In this document: piece by piece, positions 55,169 to 63,867 of the stretch
Numbering within the stretch: position 1 is the stretch's first letter
Layout of the letters: each line of letters begins with the position of its first letter
Origin: an uncultured beta proteobacterium
Lineage (GTDB): Bacteria; Pseudomonadota; Gammaproteobacteria; Burkholderiales; Rhodocyclaceae
NCBI GenBank assembly: GCA_903886975.1
Contig: CAISOB010000004.1
Coordinates: 17,008-81,007, forward strand
Direction: 5' to 3'
Length of the DNA stretch: 64,000 bases
Notes under the pieces: generated by a model
What the model saw: only the letters and a program-made list of their open reading frames with translations
Database searches by the model: none
Told to the model about the DNA's origin: nothing
Made by a program: the position numbers and the translations under genes

Positions 55169-55264
55169 ATCAGGAAGTCAGTTCCGGGGCGCTCGGCGCC
55201 GCACATGCAGTCGCGGCCTTTGGCGGTCAACCCCGTGATGCAATTACTTTGATCTGGAGAAAAC

Positions 55265-55468
55265 ATGAAAAAGCTCGCCTTGTTGCTCGGCGTCGTTGTC
55301 GGCCTGTTATCCGGCTGCATTGCCTACGACGCTCCTTATCGTGATCGCGGCGATTATCGAAGTGACTACCGCGACGAACATCGCGGTGATCGCGACCGCG
55401 ATCATGACCGCGACCGCGATGGCGTTCGCGACCGTGACGACCGGCATCCTGACGATTCCCGCCGCTAG
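55265..55468 (+). CDS. Small Asp/Arg-rich lipoprotein
   Basis: A 67-residue lipoprotein: the signal ends GLLSGC, then a very polar Asp/Arg/His-rich tail (RDRGDYRSDYRDEHRGDRDR). The tail resembles the acidic end of the preceding gene's product and may bind cations. ATG 55265 follows CTGGAGAAA. Confidence 0.7.
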   Translation: MKKLALLLGVVVGLLSGCIAYDAPYRDRGDYRSDYRDEHRGDRDRDHDRDRDGVRDRDDRHPDDSRR

Positions 55469-55642
55469 GCTGCGTTCTCATTCGACGGACGGTCACGCAA
55501 GCGCAGGCCTGGCGGGCGGGAAATCCCGTCCGTGACCGGAAATAACCAAATCGAGGCAACGTTTGGCGCGAATGATTGACTAAGTCCGAATGAACACAAA
55601 GCGGCGGCGTCATGCTGCCGCGTTTATTCGAAAGGGGCGATC

Positions 55643-56611
55643 GTGAATGATGCAAGTCTTTATTCGCTGCTGGCCACCCGCGAACGACCGAGCGACCGCT
55701 CACCGAATGATGAAGAAATCATCGCTGGCCTGTGTGCGGCGCAGGCCGAAATCTCACCGAAGTATTTCTACGATTTGCAGGGATCCGCGCTGTTTGAGCG
55801 CATTACCGGCCTGCCCGAGTATTATCCGACGCGGACCGAAATGGCGATCATGTCCGAGTATGCCGGCGATATCGCCGGAAGCATCGGCGACGGGGCGACG
55901 CTGATCGAGTTCGGCGCGGGCAACTGCGAGAAAGCGCGGGCGCTTTGCGCGCTCATTGAGCCCAAGTGCTTCGTCGCGGTCGATATCGCGTCCGACTTCG
56001 TGCGCGATGCCGCGAATGGTCTGCGCTGCACGTATCCGGCGCTCGACATTCACGTTGTCAGCGCGGATCTCGAAGATGAAATTGAGTTGCCCGCCGATGT
56101 GCCGCGAGGGCAGCGCCTGGGTTTCTACCCGGGATCGTCGATCGGCAATTTCGAGCCGGAGCAGGCACTGCGCCTCTTGCGCCGAATTCGCGGACTACTC
56201 GGTGAGGGCGGCGCACTGCTGATCGGTGTCGATCTCGTCAAGGACGAGGCTGTTCTGGAGGCGGCTTACAACGATGCCGCCGGTGTGACGGCGGCATTCA
56301 ACTTGAATGTGCTAAGGCACCTCAACCGTCTGATCGGCAGCGATTTCGACCTGCGCGACTGGCGTCACCGAGCGTTCTTCAACCGCGCGAAATCGCGCAT
56401 CGAGATGCATCTTGATGCGGCCGTCGATGCGCGCGTCGGCTGGCTGGGCGGAAAGCGCTTCTTCCGCCGCGGCGAAGACATCCACACCGAGAACAGCTAC
56501 AAGTATGCGCTCGGCGATTTCGCCCGCATGCTCGAGCTGGCCGGATTCGCGCAGCAGTTCTGCTGGACCGACCCCAAGCAGTGGTTCGCCGTTTTCCTCG
56601 CTCGCGTTTGA
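55643..56611 (+). CDS. egtD: L-histidine N-alpha-methyltransferase EgtD
   Basis: A 322-residue SAM-dependent enzyme that trimethylates histidine to hercynine, the first step of ergothioneine biosynthesis. Segments matching the family: SPKYFYDLQGSALFERITGLPEYYPTRTE, LIEFGAGNCEKARALC (SAM motif), GFYPGSSIGNFEP and ENSYKYALGDFARMLELAGF. GTG 55643 follows GGGGCGATC. Followed directly by egtB with a TTGA overlap. Confidence 0.94.
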   Translation: MNDASLYSLLATRERPSDRSPNDEEIIAGLCAAQAEISPKYFYDLQGSALFERITGLPEYYPTRTEMAIMSEYAGDIAGSIGDGATLIEFGAGNCEKARALCALIEPKCFVAVDIASDFVRDAANGLRCTYPALDIHVVSADLEDEIELPADVPRGQRLGFYPGSSIGNFEPEQALRLLRRIRGLLGEGGALLIGVDLVKDEAVLEAAYNDAAGVTAAFNLNVLRHLNRLIGSDFDLRDWRHRAFFNRAKSRIEMHLDAAVDARVGWLGGKRFFRRGEDIHTENSYKYALGDFARMLELAGFAQQFCWTDPKQWFAVFLARV

Positions 56612-57897
56612 GTACAGCCGTGAGTCCCCGGCAAGAGGATACGGGTGCGCTGCGTGCCGATTACCTGAGCATACGGGAATGCACAGTGAACCTTGCCGCG
56701 CCGCTCTCGGCCGAGGATTGCTGCGTGCAGTCGATGCCCGATGCGAGCCCGGTCAAATGGCATTTGGCGCATACGAGCTGGTTCTTCGAGACCTTCATCC
56801 TGGAACGTTGGGAGCCCGATTTCCAGCCTTTCGACGCGTCATTCCGCGTGCTCTTCAATTCCTATTACAACGCCGTCGGGGCCAAGCATCCACGGCCACA
56901 GCGCGGCTTGCTGACGCGTCCCTCGTTGACCGCCGTGCTCGCTTACCGCGCCGATGTCGATCATCGCATGCTGGCGCTGCTCGCCGGCGTGCAGACGATG
57001 GACGTCGCGGAACTTGCTGCGCTCGTCACGCTCGGGCTGCACCATGAACAGCAACACCAGGAACTGCTGCTGACCGACATCAAGCATCTCTTTTCGCACA
57101 ATCCGCTGGCCCCGGCGTACGGGTTTGCGCCGGAGATCGGCCGGACGCTTCCCGAACTCAGCTGGCATGACTATCCCGGCGGCCTGGTCGAGATCGGACA
57201 CGCCGGCGACGGTTTCTGCTTCGACAACGAAACGCCGCGCCATCGCGTCTTTCTCGACGCTTACCGGCTAGCTTCGCGCCTGGTCAGCAACGGCGAGTAT
57301 CTTGAGTTCCTCGAAGCCGGGGGCTACGACGATCCGCGCTACTGGTTGGCCGAGGGCTGGGACTGGCGGATCGCCGAGCGGCGCGAACATCCGCTCTATT
57401 GGCGGCGCAGCGAAAAATGGCAGGAATTCACGCTCGGCGGTCTCGTCCGGCTCAATACCTTATTGCCGGTCGTGCATGTTTCCTACTACGAGGCCGATGC
57501 TTACGCACGCTGGGCCGACGCGCGTTTGCCGAGTGAAGGCGAATGGGAAGTAGCCGCGGAGGGTGTTCCCGTGAGCGGGCATTTCGCCGCTGATCGCGAC
57601 CGCCATCCGCGCGCGGCGGCGAGGCCGGGAATGGCGCAGTTCTTCGGCGATGCCTGGGAATGGACGAGTTCGAGCTACGCCCCCTATCCGGGGTTCCGTA
57701 CCAAGCCTGGCGCCGTCGGCGAGTACAACGGCAAGTTCATGGTGAATCAGTACGTCTTGCGCGGCGGTTCGTGCGCGACCCCGGAAGGGCACGTGCGCGC
57801 GACCTATCGTAACTTCTTCCCGGCTTCGGCGTGCTGGCAGTTTTCGGGTATCCGCTTGGCCAGGGATTTCGATCGGCGGCCAAGTCGCGCGATTTGA
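56608..57897 (+). CDS. egtB: Ergothioneine biosynthesis protein EgtB
   Basis: A 429-residue non-haem iron sulfoxide synthase that joins hercynine to cysteine or gamma-glutamylcysteine. The N-terminal DinB-like half has the iron motif HEQQHQE (His146, His150, Glu152) plus VKWHLAHTSWFFETF; the C-terminal FGE-sulfatase half has RLPSEGEWEVAA, FFGDAWEWTSSSYAPYPGF and YVLRGGSCATPEGHVRATYRNFFP. Start TTG 56608 overlaps the egtD stop; GTG 56620 is an alternative. No EgtC/EgtA genes are nearby, as in the short proteobacterial pathway. Confidence 0.93.
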   Translation: MSTAVSPRQEDTGALRADYLSIRECTVNLAAPLSAEDCCVQSMPDASPVKWHLAHTSWFFETFILERWEPDFQPFDASFRVLFNSYYNAVGAKHPRPQRGLLTRPSLTAVLAYRADVDHRMLALLAGVQTMDVAELAALVTLGLHHEQQHQELLLTDIKHLFSHNPLAPAYGFAPEIGRTLPELSWHDYPGGLVEIGHAGDGFCFDNETPRHRVFLDAYRLASRLVSNGEYLEFLEAGGYDDPRYWLAEGWDWRIAERREHPLYWRRSEKWQEFTLGGLVRLNTLLPVVHVSYYEADAYARWADARLPSEGEWEVAAEGVPVSGHFAADRDRHPRAAARPGMAQFFGDAWEWTSSSYAPYPGFRTKPGAVGEYNGKFMVNQYVLRGGSCATPEGHVRATYRNFFPASACWQFSGIRLARDFDRRPSRAI

Positions 57898-57931
57898 TGA
57901 CGGCATTTCGAAACGCATAGAATTCGCTCTG

Positions 57932-57947
57932 GGTGCGCTGGCAAACA
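57932..57947 (+). promoter_or_regulatory. Dyad operator upstream of the AsmA gene
   Basis: The sequence is GGTGCGCTGGCAAACA. A TACCAT hexamer at 57969-57974 follows after exactly 21 bp, putting the transcript start near 57981. Confidence 0.65.
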
Positions 57948-58057
57948 TAAGTATTGCCCCCGAGTTCTTACCATGTAAGCGACCTGCAACCTTGGGATTC
58001 CAGACACGACGCGAATTGCGTCTGGCCGTCCTGATCATTACTTGCTCGCTTATCGCC

Positions 58058-60007
58058 ATGATCATGCCACGCTTGCTCAAATGGATTGCCGGCGTCTTGC
58101 TGACGCTGCTCGTGCTGCTCGCGCTGTTCATCCATTTCTTTGACTGGAATGTCTTGCGCGAGCCCATCGCGCGCCGGGTCACCGAGTCGACCGGCAGAAC
58201 GTTCGCCATCAACGGCGATCTGAAGGCCTCTCTTTCCTTGCACCCGCGCGTCGTCGTCAATGACATCGTGCTCGGGAATGCGGCGTGGGGCCGCGAACCG
58301 CACATGGCCGAGATCAAGCACCTCGATTTCCGCATTGATCTTCTGAAGCTGCTGGCCGGCCGAGTGGAATTCCCGGAAATCGCCCTTTCGGAGCCGCGCC
58401 TCGTCCTCGAAGTAAACCGGGACGGCACGCCCAACTGGGTCTTCAACGAAAAGGACAAGAACAAACCCTTTGAATTTCCGAACATCGGTTCGCTGGCTAT
58501 AGATCACGGCAGCGCGACCTATCGCGATCCGAATGCCGATACCGATCTGGCATTGGAAATCAGGACACCGGCCGGCGCGTCCGGCGATTCGCAGTTCGGC
58601 CTCGAGCTCGCCGGCAAAGGCCGCTTCAAGGGCATGCCGACGACGCTCAGCGGACAAGGCGGGGCGCTGCTGGGTCTGCGCAACGCTGACCCTTCCTATC
58701 CGATCAAGGCGAGCGGAGCGCTGGGGGCCACCAAGGCGAACATCGAGGGGCGTTTGCTCGATCCCCTGCACCTCAAGGGCGAAGCACTGAGCTTCAGGCT
58801 CGAGGGCAGCGACCTGGCCTTGCTCTTTACGATCATCGGCGTGCCGATCCCACCGACGCCGGCCTACCAACTCGCCGGATTTCTTGAACATACGGGCGAC
58901 GTGTGGACGTTTCGCCGCTTCAAAGGGACGGTCGGTCAAAGCGATCTGGCCGGTGACTTTTCGGTCGATCGCGGTCGGCAACCGCAAATGATCAGCGCCG
59001 ACCTGGTGTCCAAGCAGTTGCTCATGCAGGATCTGGGTGGGTTCATCGGTGCCGATCGCGGCACGCAGGCGAGCCGCTCGCCGCCGCCCAGCGGCCGGGT
59101 CCTGCCGAGCGAACCGTTCAGCCTGGAGAAACTGAAAGCGGCCAACGCCGACGTGCGATTCCGTGGCGAGAATATCGTTACCACGACGATGCCGCTGACT
59201 CAGATGAACGCCCATCTCCTCGTCAGCGACGGCGTGCTCAAGCTCGCTCCCGTGGACTTTGGCGTCGCCGGCGGAAATCTTGTGGCGCAAATCGAGATGG
59301 ACGGACGCCATCCGCGTATCGCGACGCATGCGGAAATCGTCGCCAAAGGCTTGCACCTCGACAAGCTCTTCCCAGCTTCAAGACTCGCCGATGCCAATAC
59401 CGGCCTCATGGGTGGCCGCGCAAAACTGGCCGGCACCGGCAATTCGATCGCGCACATGCTGGCTTCGGCGAACGGCGAAGCAGCGCTGATCATGGACGGC
59501 GGATCGGTCGGCGAACTGACGCTCAGGCTGGCCAATCTCGACATCGCCAATTCACTGCGGCTGCTCGTCGGCGGCGACAAGCAGGTGCCGATACGCTGCC
59601 TGGTCGGCAATTTCAACGCGACCGACGGGCAGTTCGCGGTACAGGATTTGGTGCTCGATACGCCCAAGGTCAACGTCACCGGCAGCGGCAGTGTCGACTT
59701 CGGCGACGAATCGCTGCACCTGCGACTGGCGCCGCAATCGAAGAGTTTCAGCCTCGCGTCGCTGCGCGGCCCCATCGCGATCGGCGGAACGTTCAAGAAC
59801 CCGGTCGTCCGGCCGGAAATGGGTGCGGTTATCGCGCGTGGCAGTCTGGCTGTGGCCTTGGGGGCGGTGACCGCGGGATTGGGTACGCTGATTCCGCTGC
59901 TCGACTTTGGCAAGGGCCAGGACAGCAACTGCGGCGCACTGATCGCCCAGGCCAAGTCGGACGTCGGCGTGAAAAGGAGCGATTTGGTGCCGCGTCACGG
60001 CAAATGA
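58058..60007 (+). CDS. AsmA family protein
   Basis: A protein of about 649 residues with one N-terminal membrane helix (WIAGVLLTLLVLLALFIHFF) and a large periplasmic repeating-beta-groove region: REPIARRVTESTGRTFAINGDLKASLS, VVVNDIVLGNAAWG, then late blocks such as GGNLVAQIEMDGRHP and LAPQSKSFSLASLRGPIAIGGTFKNP. AsmA/TamB-like proteins are implicated in phospholipid transport to the outer membrane. ATG 58058 is chosen; the frame also opens at TTG 57992, but that lies next to the inferred transcript start. Confidence 0.87.
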   Translation: MIMPRLLKWIAGVLLTLLVLLALFIHFFDWNVLREPIARRVTESTGRTFAINGDLKASLSLHPRVVVNDIVLGNAAWGREPHMAEIKHLDFRIDLLKLLAGRVEFPEIALSEPRLVLEVNRDGTPNWVFNEKDKNKPFEFPNIGSLAIDHGSATYRDPNADTDLALEIRTPAGASGDSQFGLELAGKGRFKGMPTTLSGQGGALLGLRNADPSYPIKASGALGATKANIEGRLLDPLHLKGEALSFRLEGSDLALLFTIIGVPIPPTPAYQLAGFLEHTGDVWTFRRFKGTVGQSDLAGDFSVDRGRQPQMISADLVSKQLLMQDLGGFIGADRGTQASRSPPPSGRVLPSEPFSLEKLKAANADVRFRGENIVTTTMPLTQMNAHLLVSDGVLKLAPVDFGVAGGNLVAQIEMDGRHPRIATHAEIVAKGLHLDKLFPASRLADANTGLMGGRAKLAGTGNSIAHMLASANGEAALIMDGGSVGELTLRLANLDIANSLRLLVGGDKQVPIRCLVGNFNATDGQFAVQDLVLDTPKVNVTGSGSVDFGDESLHLRLAPQSKSFSLASLRGPIAIGGTFKNPVVRPEMGAVIARGSLAVALGAVTAGLGTLIPLLDFGKGQDSNCGALIAQAKSDVGVKRSDLVPRHGK

Positions 60008-60018
60008 CGGCGGGCTGC

Positions 60019-61335
60019 CTATGGCCCTGCGCTGACGCGCCAGATCATATTGCCGACATCATCGGCGACGAGCAGGGCGCCGCGTTTGTCGAGCGCGACG
60101 CCAACCGGCCGGCCCAGGGCCTTGCCCTCCTCGCTGAGAAAACCGGTGAGTACATCGACTGGCGCGCCGGCCGGTTTGCCGTTTTCGAAGGGCACGAAAA
60201 TGACCTTGTAGCCGCTGTGCGGCCGGCGGTTCCACGAGCCGTGCTGGCCGATGAACATGCCGTTGGCAAAGACCGCGGGCAGCGTCGTTCCGACGGAAGA
60301 AGCGAGGCCCAGCGAAGCGGTGTGCGGCCCGAGGGCGTAATCGGGAGCGAGCGCGCTGGCAACGAGGTCGGGGCGCTGCGGCGTCACGCGCTCATCGACA
60401 TGCTGGCCGTAATAGCTGTAGGGCCAGCCGTAAAACCCGCCGTCGCGCACCGAGGTCATGTAGTCCGGGACGAGGTCGCTGCCGAGTTCGTCGCGCTCAT
60501 TGACTGCCGTCCATAAGGCGCCGCTGTCGGGCTCCCAGGCCAGGCCATTGGGGTTGCGCAAGCCGGAGGCGAAGACGCGGTGCGCGCCGCTGCGGATATC
60601 GACTTCCCAAATCGCGGCGCGTTCGCTTTCGGCTTCGATGCCGCGTTCGCCGACATTGCTGTTTGAGCCGACGGTCACGTAAAGCTTGCTGCCGTCGCGG
60701 CTGGCGATCAGGTTCTTGGTCCAGTGGTGGTTGATAGTGCCGGCCGGCAAGTCGAGCAGCTTGATCCCGGCGGCCCTGATCTGCGTGTCACCGGCAGCAT
60801 AAGGAAAACGCAGCACGGCGTCGGTATCGGCGACGTAGAGATCATTGCCGACCAGGGCCATCCCGAAAGGCGAATTCAGCCCTTCGAGCGGCACCGAGCG
60901 CTGATCCGCGACGCCATCGCCGTCGCTGTCGCGCAAGAGCGTGATGCGATTGGCGCTGGGCACCGCCGCGCCGGCGCTCTTCATCATCAGTCCCATGATC
61001 CAGCCCTTGATGCCCTTGCCGTCATCAGGCATGGGCGGGGCGTTGGTCTCGGCGACGAGCACGTCGCCGTTGGGCAGCACATAAAGCCAGCGTGGATGGT
61101 CAAGGCTGCCGGCGAAGGCGGTGACGCGCGTTCCCGGCGCCGCTTGCGGCGCGCCGCCGGACGGCCAGCCGATCGCCGGCGCGATATTGACGGTCGGGAT
61201 CAGCGTCGCTCGCGGCGCGGGCAGCGTCGGCTGCGGCCCGGTGCCGGCGGCGACCGGCAGCGTCGCCATTTCATTGCAGCCGGCCAGCGTCAGCACGAGG
61301 CCAATGACCGGTGCGATGCGTGCGAGCAGCTTCAT
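60019..61335 (-). CDS. Sorbosone-dehydrogenase-like PQQ-type lipoprotein
   Basis: A 438-residue predicted lipoprotein (signal ending LVLTLAGC) with a six-bladed beta-propeller of the soluble glucose/L-sorbosone dehydrogenase family: [115 protein letters not shown] and [19 protein letters not shown]. Oxidation of a sugar with PQQ is the family expectation; substrate unknown. ATG 61335 is chosen; ATG 61359 and 61368 are also in frame. Confidence 0.85.
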   Translation of the reverse strand: MKLLARIAPVIGLVLTLAGCNEMATLPVAAGTGPQPTLPAPRATLIPTVNIAPAIGWPSGGAPQAAPGTRVTAFAGSLDHPRWLYVLPNGDVLVAETNAPPMPDDGKGIKGWIMGLMMKSAGAAVPSANRITLLRDSDGDGVADQRSVPLEGLNSPFGMALVGNDLYVADTDAVLRFPYAAGDTQIRAAGIKLLDLPAGTINHHWTKNLIASRDGSKLYVTVGSNSNVGERGIEAESERAAIWEVDIRSGAHRVFASGLRNPNGLAWEPDSGALWTAVNERDELGSDLVPDYMTSVRDGGFYGWPYSYYGQHVDERVTPQRPDLVASALAPDYALGPHTASLGLASSVGTTLPAVFANGMFIGQHGSWNRRPHSGYKVIFVPFENGKPAGAPVDVLTGFLSEEGKALGRPVGVALDKRGALLVADDVGNMIWRVSAGP

Positions 61336-61452
61336 GAATAAGCAAGATAGTTTGGGCATGGTTGTCATTGAAAAGTGGAAGTGAACTTCACTGACACATG
61401 CGCACCCGGCGCGCCGAAGGAAATTAATATGCGCCGCGAATACTTGATCTTC

Positions 61453-61468
61453 CGTACGGTGGCGCACA
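61453..61468 (-). promoter_or_regulatory. Dyad operator between the sorbosone dehydrogenase-like and FMN reductase genes
   Basis: The plus strand reads CGTACGGTGGCGCACA. Toward the dehydrogenase a CATATT hexamer at 61426-61431 follows after 21 bp, the same hexamer as at 18524. Toward the reductase CAAGCT at 61490-61495 follows after 21 bp, so it may serve both. Confidence 0.55.
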
Positions 61469-61523
61469 GAGCGCGCAGGCGCAGGAGGGCAAGCTCTGGC
61501 GATCAAAACAGGGAGACAAAAAG

Positions 61524-62111
61524 ATGCACAAATTCGAAATCCTCGGCATCGTCGGCAGTCTGCGCAAAGCGTCATACAACCATCTGGCGCTCAAGGCCGC
61601 GCAGGAACTGGTCCCCGCCGGCGTCGTGCTCAACCTCATCGAACTGCACGGCATCCCGGTCTTCGACCAGGATACGGAAATGGCGCCGCCTGAGGCGGTG
61701 CTCGAATTCAAGCGGCGAATCGTCGCCGCGGACGCCATCCTGTTTGCGACGCCGGAATACAACTACTCGATTTCCGGTGCGCTCAAGAACGCCATCGACT
61801 GGGCGTCGAGGCCTTACGGGACGAGCGCCTGGCTCGGCAAGCCGGCGGCCATCATGGGCGCTTCGGTCGGGGGCTTTGGCACGGCGCGCGCGCAATACCA
61901 CCTGCGCCAGATTCTCGTCGCGCTGAACATGCCCGTCGTCATCCAGCCCGAGGTGATGATCGGCAATGCCGCGCAGCGCTTCGACCAAAATGGCAAGCTG
62001 ATCGATGAGCCGACCCGGCAGTTCATCGCCAAGCTCCTCGCGGCGTTGCAGCAACTGGCCGGCAGTAGCCCGGCGAACAAGAAGGCGGCCGTGCGCGAAT
62101 TAGTAAGCTGA
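61524..62111 (+). CDS. NAD(P)H-dependent FMN reductase (ChrR/YieF type)
   Basis: A 195-residue flavodoxin-fold enzyme with the phosphate-binding loop [16 protein letters not shown], the [24 protein letters not shown] segment that contacts FMN, and [20 protein letters not shown]. Relatives reduce quinones, chromate or azo dyes using NAD(P)H. Start ATG 61524. A protective redox role fits the operator upstream; substrate is not determined. Confidence 0.9.
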   Translation: MHKFEILGIVGSLRKASYNHLALKAAQELVPAGVVLNLIELHGIPVFDQDTEMAPPEAVLEFKRRIVAADAILFATPEYNYSISGALKNAIDWASRPYGTSAWLGKPAAIMGASVGGFGTARAQYHLRQILVALNMPVVIQPEVMIGNAAQRFDQNGKLIDEPTRQFIAKLLAALQQLAGSSPANKKAAVRELVS

Positions 62112-62123
62112 GAGGAAGAAGTC

Positions 62124-62330
62124 ATGAACGAAGAAGACCGACTGCGCAAAATGTGCGCGGCAAGAGCGCTAGCGTGCAGCCAGTGGAAACCGATCATTTC
62201 TCTGCCGGACACCGTTGTCGATAGCGAAGACTCGGACACGTCCGTTCCGCGCGCCGCCGCGGCCGAAGGCGAAACCGCTCTGCTGGAAGATCCGGAAGGA
62301 ATCGAAGCCCGGCTGGCGGCGGCGTTATAG
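62124..62330 (+). CDS. Small acidic hypothetical protein
   Basis: A 68-residue acidic protein with no recognised domain (MNEEDRLRKMCAARALACSQ at the start; EGETALLEDPEGIEARLAAA at the end). It has a strong GAGGAAGAAG site and its stop is immediately followed by the CbpA-like start, so it may be co-translated with the chaperone. Confidence 0.55.
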   Translation: MNEEDRLRKMCAARALACSQWKPIISLPDTVVDSEDSDTSVPRAAAAEGETALLEDPEGIEARLAAAL

Positions 62331-63278
62331 ATGGAGTTCAAGGACTATTACAAGATCATGGGCGTCGCGCGCGACGCCAGCCAGGACGAAATCAGGCGCG
62401 TCTATCGCCAGCTGGCGCGCAAGTATCATCCCGATGTCAGCAAGGCGCCCGACGCCGAGGTCCGCTTCAAGGAACTCGGCGAAGCCTACGCAGTGCTCAA
62501 GGATCTTGAAAAGCGCGCTGCTTACGATCAACTCGGCAGCGACTGGAAAGCCGGCCAGGATTTCCACCCGCCGCCAGACTGGAATGCCGGATTCGAATTC
62601 TCTGGCGATGGCTCGAACGGCATCGACCCGGATGCGTTCAGCGATTTCTTTTCCGCGCTCTACGGTCGTGGTTTCGCTGGCGCATCGCCTGGCCGCGGCG
62701 CGTTCAATTCGCGCGGCGAGGATCACCACGCCAAAGTGGCGATCGATCTCGAAGATGCCTACAGCGGGGCGACCCGCAGCATCACCCTGCAGCGCGCCGA
62801 AGCCGACGCCGAAGGGCGGGTCGCCATGCGCGCGCGCAAGCTCAATGTGACGATACCGCGCGGCGTGCATGCCGGGCAGCATATCCGCCTGGTCGGGCAG
62901 GGCGCGCCGGGCGCAGGGCAAGGCAAGCCCGGCGACCTGTATCTCGAAGTCGAGTTTCATCCGCACACGCATTACCGCGTCGAGCAGCGCGACGTTTATC
63001 TCGACCTGCCGCTCGCGCCCTGGGAAGCGGCGCTTGGCGCAACCGTGCAAGTGCCGACCCCGAGCGGCAAGATCGAACTCAAGATTCCCGCGGGCTCGAT
63101 CGCGGGCAGCAAGCTGCGGCTCAAAGGCCGCGGCATCCCGGGCAATACGCCGGGCGATTTCTATGCCGCACTGAACATCGCCCTGCCGCCGGCCGACAGT
63201 GAAACGGCGAACGCCTTCTATCACTACATGACCGAGCAATTCAAAACCTTCAACCCGCGCGCCGGACTGGGAGTCTAG
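62331..63278 (+). CDS. cbpA: DnaJ-like co-chaperone/curved DNA-binding protein CbpA
   Basis: A 315-residue protein: J-domain (residues 5-70) with KDYYKIMGVARDASQDEIRR, the HPD tripeptide in YHPDVSKAPDAE and KRAAYDQLG, a Gly/Phe-containing linker, and two substrate-binding DnaJ C-terminal beta domains (about 130-300), lacking the zinc finger. This is CbpA rather than DnaJ. The next gene is CbpM, its usual inhibitor, 2 bp downstream. Confidence 0.93.
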   Translation: MEFKDYYKIMGVARDASQDEIRRVYRQLARKYHPDVSKAPDAEVRFKELGEAYAVLKDLEKRAAYDQLGSDWKAGQDFHPPPDWNAGFEFSGDGSNGIDPDAFSDFFSALYGRGFAGASPGRGAFNSRGEDHHAKVAIDLEDAYSGATRSITLQRAEADAEGRVAMRARKLNVTIPRGVHAGQHIRLVGQGAPGAGQGKPGDLYLEVEFHPHTHYRVEQRDVYLDLPLAPWEAALGATVQVPTPSGKIELKIPAGSIAGSKLRLKGRGIPGNTPGDFYAALNIALPPADSETANAFYHYMTEQFKTFNPRAGLGV

Positions 63279-63280
63279 AG

Positions 63281-63607
63281 ATGGAAAGCGAAAAGAAGAA
63301 CCTGCCGCAAGTGTGCGGAATCGTACTCGAAGAGATGACCGAACTGACGCTGATCGAGGTCAGTCGCGCTTGTGCAGTGCATGCGGAGTGCATTGTCGAA
63401 CTGGTTGATGAAGGCGTCATTACGCCATTCGGGCGGGAGCCGCATCACTGGCGTTTCAGCGGTATCCACATGCGCCGGGCCGGCGTTGCCTTGCGCTTGC
63501 AGCGCGATCTCGGCGTCAATCTCGCCGGCGCGGCGTTGGCGCTGCAACTGCTCGACGAAGTGAACGCCCTGCGCGCGCGGCTCAAAGTGCTCGGCAGCCG
63601 GCACTGA
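63281..63607 (+). CDS. cbpM: Chaperone modulator CbpM
   Basis: A 108-residue MerR-like helical protein (TLIEVSRACAVHAECIVELVDEGVITPFG, HWRFSGIHMRRAGVALRLQRDLGVNLAGAALALQLLDEV). CbpM binds the J-domain of CbpA and blocks its co-chaperone and DNA-binding actions. The assignment rests on the pattern and tight linkage to cbpA. Confidence 0.9.
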   Translation: MESEKKNLPQVCGIVLEEMTELTLIEVSRACAVHAECIVELVDEGVITPFGREPHHWRFSGIHMRRAGVALRLQRDLGVNLAGAALALQLLDEVNALRARLKVLGSRH

Positions 63608-63644
63608 GCGCCGCCTCGGTGGCGGCGCCCGGTATTTCCCTGCC

Positions 63645-63803
63645 TTACAGCCTGCCCATCATGAGCAGAATGATCAGAATCAACAGCACCAGTCCAAGAC
63701 CGCCGCTCGGACCATAGCCCCAGCCGCGACTGTGCGGCCAAGTAGGAATTGCACCGAGCAGCATCAACACCACAAGAATCAACAGAATCGTTCCGACTGA
63801 CAT
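63645..63803 (-). CDS. DUF3309 small membrane protein
   Basis: A 52-residue hydrophobic protein: MSVGTILLILVVLMLLGAIP, the WPHSRGWGYGPSGGLG loop, and LVLLILIILLMMGRL. The WPHSRxWGYxPSGGLG motif is the DUF3309 signature. Function unknown. It is encoded opposite to cbpM. Confidence 0.88.
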   Translation of the reverse strand: MSVGTILLILVVLMLLGAIPTWPHSRGWGYGPSGGLGLVLLILIILLMMGRL

Positions 63804-63867
63804 TTTATTTCTCCTCACCGGGCATCCCGGCTCGAGAATCGTCTCGCCGCCATGCCGCTGTGCTAGT

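Noticed and set aside
8968..61468. The recurring dyad as a LexA/SOS box
   Set aside because: LexA boxes of the E. coli type are CTGT-N8-ACAG. Here CTGT and ACAG are separated by ten bases, and the targets are not DNA-repair genes.
8968..61468. The recurring dyad as a canonical CRP or FNR site
   Set aside because: The arms are TGTGC/TGTTC rather than TGTGA, and there is no TTGAT-N4-ATCAA pattern. Only the geometry matches the superfamily.
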